A stretch of DNA of 64,000 bases from REEB95 sp050729835. Its GTDB lineage: Bacteria > Pseudomonadota > Alphaproteobacteria > ATCC43930 > CGMCC-115725. Position numbers and translations under genes: made by a program. Location of the stretch: assembly GCA_050729835.1 (NCBI GenBank), contig JBOHLS010000003.1:115194-179193 (forward strand), read 5' to 3'. The stretch's first letter is position 1. Each line of letters begins with the position of its first letter. The notes beneath the pieces were generated by a model that saw only the letters and a list, made by a program, of their open reading frames with translations, was not told the origin of the DNA and searched no databases. Below, one piece after another: positions 61,637-64,000 of the stretch.

Positions 61637-63319
61637 CTAGTTCCGCGTCAGCGGCTTATAGCGGATGCGGTGCGGCTGATCGGCGGCGGCGCCGAGACGC
61701 CGTTTGCGGTCGGCTTCGTACTCGGCGTAATTGCCCTCGAACCAGACGACCTGGCTCATGCCCTCGAAGGCGAGGATGTGCGTGGCGATGCGATCGAGAA
61801 ACCAGCGGTCGTGGCTGACCACGACGGCGCAGCCGGGAAATTCGAGCAGCGCCTCTTCGAGCGCGCGCAGCGTGTCGACGTCGAGGTCGTTGGTCGGCTC
61901 GTCGAGCAGGATGACGTTGGCGCCAGTCTTCAACATTTTAGCCAGGTGCACCCGGTTGCGCTCGCCGCCCGAGAGCTGGCCGGTCTTCTTCTGCTGGTCC
62001 GGCCCACGGAAGTTGAACAGCGCGCAATAGGCGCGCGCCGGCAGCTTGCGGCGGCCGAGATCGATCTCGTCGGCGCCGCCCGAAATCTCCTCGAACACCG
62101 ACTTGGCGGGATCGAGCGCGTCGCGACTCTGGTCGACATAGCCGAGCTTTACCGTATCCCCCAACCGGATGTCGCCGGACGCCGGCTTCTCCTGGCCGAC
62201 GATCAGGCGGAAGAGCGTCGTCTTGCCGGCGCCGTTCGGACCGATGACGCCGACGATGCCGCCGGGCGGCAGGCGGAACGACAGGTTCTCGATCAAGAGA
62301 TTGTCGCCGTAGCTCTTGGCGAGGTGGCTGGCCTCGAGCACGGCCTCGCCGAGGCGCGGCCCCGGCGGTAGCACAATCTGGGCGGTCTCGGGCGCCTTCT
62401 CGCGGCTCTGCGAGACCAGGCTCTCGTAGGCCGAGAGCCGCGCCTTGCTCTTGGCCTGGCGGGCCCGCGGGCTCTGCTTCACCCATTCGAGCTCGCGCTC
62501 GAGGGTGCGCTGGCGCGCCGCCTCCTGCTTGCCTTCCTGCTCGAGCCGTTTCTGCTTCTGCTCGAGCCAGCCGGAATAGTTGCCCTGATAGGGGATACCC
62601 TGGCCACGATCGAGCTCGAGAATCCAGCCGGCGACCTCGTCGAGGAAATAGCGGTCGTGGGTCACGGTGACCACGGTGCCGGGATATTCGGCGAGGAAGC
62701 GTTGCAGCCAGGCCACCGACTCGGCGTCGAGGTGATTTGTGGGCTCATCGAGCAGGAGCAGATCGGGTTTCTGCAATAGCAGCCGGCAGAGCGCGACGCG
62801 GCGCCGCTCGCCGCCCGAGAGCTTGGCCACGTCGGCGTCGCCCGGCGGGCAGCGCAGCGCGTCCATCGCGATCTCGACAGTGCGCTCGAGCTCCCAGCCA
62901 TTGACCGCGTCGATCTTTTCCTGGAGCTCGGCCTGCTCGGCGAGCAGCGCGTTCATTGCGTCGTCGGACAGGCTTTCGCCGAGCTTGGTGCTGACCGTCT
63001 CGAAGCGTTCGAGCAGGGACCTGATCGCGCCAAGTCCGTCGGTGACGTTGCCGGCGACGGTCTCTTTGGGATCGAGCGTCGGCTCCTGCGGCAGATAGCC
63101 GGTGGTGACGCCTTCGGCCGCCCAGGCTTCACCGGCGAAGTCGTGCTCGATCCCCGCCATGATGCGCAGCAGGGTCGACTTGCCGGCGCCGTTGGCGCCG
63201 AGCACGCCGATCTTAGCGCCGGGCAGGAACGACAACCAGATGTCCTTCAATACCTCGCGCCCGCCGGGATAGGTCTTGCTCAGGCCTTTCATCACGTAGA
63301 TGTACTGATACGCGGGCAT
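61637..63319 (-). CDS. ettA: Energy-dependent translational throttle protein EttA (ABC-F ATPase)
   Basis: EttA binds the ribosomal E site and gates the first elongation steps according to the ATP/ADP ratio. From ATG 63319 (MPAYQYIYVMKGLSK, GGAG upstream) the product is 560 residues, the normal length. It has two ABC domains without membrane segments: Walker A GANGAGKS at 41-48 and GPNGAGKT in the second; LSGGERRR and LSGGERNR signatures; LLLDEPTNHLD and LLDEPTNDLD. The Glu/Lys/Arg-rich P-site-tRNA interaction linker is near 245-315. The stop is 3 bases from the stop of the convergent MlaC-like gene. Confidence 0.95.
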   Translation of the reverse strand: MPAYQYIYVMKGLSKTYPGGREVLKDIWLSFLPGAKIGVLGANGAGKSTLLRIMAGIEHDFAGEAWAAEGVTTGYLPQEPTLDPKETVAGNVTDGLGAIRSLLERFETVSTKLGESLSDDAMNALLAEQAELQEKIDAVNGWELERTVEIAMDALRCPPGDADVAKLSGGERRRVALCRLLLQKPDLLLLDEPTNHLDAESVAWLQRFLAEYPGTVVTVTHDRYFLDEVAGWILELDRGQGIPYQGNYSGWLEQKQKRLEQEGKQEAARQRTLERELEWVKQSPRARQAKSKARLSAYESLVSQSREKAPETAQIVLPPGPRLGEAVLEASHLAKSYGDNLLIENLSFRLPPGGIVGVIGPNGAGKTTLFRLIVGQEKPASGDIRLGDTVKLGYVDQSRDALDPAKSVFEEISGGADEIDLGRRKLPARAYCALFNFRGPDQQKKTGQLSGGERNRVHLAKMLKTGANVILLDEPTNDLDVDTLRALEEALLEFPGCAVVVSHDRWFLDRIATHILAFEGMSQVVWFEGNYAEYEADRKRRLGAAADQPHRIRYKPLTRN

Positions 63320-63876
63320 GGGAACTCCGGCGAAGGACGGGAAACGCGCGGGCGGAAGCGCGAAGCAGGTGTAGGAGCCAAAAAAACGATTCAAATCAGG
63401 CCCCTGGAATCCGGGATGATCGTACTCTTGAAGCCCCGAATGATTCAAATTGGAGGGCCGGAACCGTTCAAAATCGGGACTGCACCGGGCAGAACAATGC
63501 AAAGTCCTACATCTTGAATCGCGCCCGCGAAGGCAGCGGCGGGCAATCGGCACACACTGCCGAGGCTATGCGCGTTAGCCGTGTAGCGGAGGATTTGGCA
63601 TCGGTATACAGGTTATACCACCATCATCGAATCTGCCGGCGTTCTGTGCTAGCCTACTTTTCACGGCGTTCTGGAAACGACAGGCGCCGCACTCGAGAAC
63701 TAGCGCGCCCCCGCATCTACTCCCCCCACTAACGGGGGCGCTCTCTTGCGCGCAATAGCCGCGTGACTCACGCGCCGAGCGACGCCCTCCCGTCCCGACA
63801 CTCGCCCGTCGCCATTCTCGCTAACCGAGACGCTATGCTGGGGCCGGAGCCAGTTGAACCATGCGCACATACATTT
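63320..63876. other. Non-coding stretch between ettA and the insertion sequence
   Basis: 557 bases with no credible gene on either strand; open frames present lack ribosome sites and family features. It contains the structured ettA leader (63380-63411), repeated GATTCAA motifs (63388, 63442 and, inverted, 63514), and a CCCCC/GGGGG hairpin at 63723-63738 not followed by a T-run. No tRNA-like sequence was seen. Confidence 0.5.
63380..63411 (-). terminator. Terminator- or attenuator-like hairpin in the ettA leader
   Basis: On the minus strand GATTC-CAG-GGGC-CTG-ATTT-GAATC (63411-63388) is followed after one base by seven T (63386-63380), about 60 bases before the ettA start. The stem is short and bulged. 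It could end a transcript coming from the right or act as an attenuator of ettA. Confidence 0.35.
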
Positions 63877-64000
63877 GGGGCTGGCCTAGATAGCTGAGAA
63901 AGGCTATCGGGATCAGATGGTTGGGAAGAGACGGCGAAGTCGGTTGCCGACCAGTATTCAAGAGACCCTGATCGCGCACTTCGTTGCCGGGGCAACCGCT
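63877..64000 (+). mobile_element. Left end of an IS1595/IS1016-like insertion sequence, cut by the window
   Basis: Starts at GGGGCTGGCCTAGATAGCTG (63877), which resembles terminal inverted repeats I recall for IS1016-type elements (GGGGCTGxCCTAGAT). A transposase-like frame opens 40 bases inside. Right end and target duplication are beyond the window. Confidence 0.6.
63917..64000 (+). CDS. IS1595-family transposase, N-terminal fragment
   Basis: ATG 63917 opens a frame that runs off the end of the window (28 codons). The visible part is basic (VGKRRRSRLPTSIQE) and then reads LIAHFVAGATA. This matches the N-terminal pattern of IS1595/IS1016 transposases, where FVAGTTARTAAELVGVN begins the DNA-binding helices. 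The DDE-type catalytic part is outside. Whether it is intact is unknown. Confidence 0.65.
   Translation, partial: MVGKRRRSRLPTSIQETLIAHFVAGATA

Noticed and set aside
63723..63738. CCCCC-ACTAAC-GGGGG hairpin as a terminator
   Set aside because: No T-run on either side and no gene ends nearby. Mentioned only as part of the non-coding stretch.
1..64000. CRISPR array, prophage, toxin-antitoxin pair, secondary-metabolite or defence gene cluster
   Set aside because: No regularly spaced repeats, phage structural genes, restriction/defence domains or biosynthetic megasynthases are seen; the content is conserved housekeeping plus small metabolic units.

Overview
The window is a GC-rich chromosomal segment from an alphaproteobacterium, most likely of Rhodospirillales type. 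This is inferred from gene content and order: a DsbA-type gene followed by smc and then a membrane-sector (Fo) ATP synthase operon with separate b and b' genes and no F1 genes; a complete mra/mur/fts (dcw) cluster continuing through lpxC, bamD, recN and ligA; a long-linker FtsZ; and a DUF1127 gene. No taxonomic marker sequence was compared.

Layout. 0-4 kb: 3' end of a DsbA-family gene and smc. 4-6.7 kb: atpI-atpB-atpE-atpF'-atpF. 6.7-15 kb: small metabolic units on alternating strands (alanine dehydrogenase, a PCu(A)C-like periplasmic protein, an FAD-dependent oxidase, an EamA transporter, a fused 5-oxoprolinase/hydantoinase with a 46-residue membrane ORF just upstream, and an AmpD-like amidase). 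15.0-15.4 kb: the RNase P RNA gene. 15.5-33.8 kb: the dcw cluster, controlled at its head by a four-copy MraZ box; 12 of its 14 junctions from mraZ to ftsA are overlapping. 34-39.7 kb: lpxC, bamD, recN, ligA. 39.7-43.5 kb: a nitric oxide module (quinol-type NO reductase broken by a frameshift, a small membrane protein, and a divergent Crp/Fnr regulator with a TTG-N8-CAA box). 43.6-49.5 kb: an extradiol-dioxygenase-like protein, aminopeptidase P, a DUF1127 peptide, a CDF metal exporter, uppP and prmA. 49.5-56.3 kb: a UvrD-type helicase, a DHA2 exporter, a methyltransferase-glycosyltransferase fusion and an SLC13/ArsB-type transporter. 56.3-63.3 kb: metF-metH, an MlaC-like protein and ettA. 63.3-64.0 kb: non-coding DNA followed by the left end of an IS1595/IS1016-like insertion sequence that runs off the window.

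How the genes work together. MurC, D, E and F, Ddl, MraY and MurG build lipid II. FtsL, FtsI, FtsQ, FtsW, FtsA and FtsZ use it at the septum. UppP, 20 kb away, recycles the lipid carrier and the AmpD-like amidase recycles turnover products. LpxC and BamD add outer-membrane synthesis, and SMC, RecN, LigA and UvrD cover chromosome maintenance.

Most of the window is conserved housekeeping sequence and I do not see a clearly new multi-gene system. The observations most worth checking are the frameshifted NO reductase, the short His-tailed membrane ORF upstream of the oxoprolinase, palindromes lying inside the lpxC and DUF1127 promoters, the methyltransferase-glycosyltransferase fusion, six convergent gene pairs with almost no space between stop codons, and the structured leader upstream of ettA.
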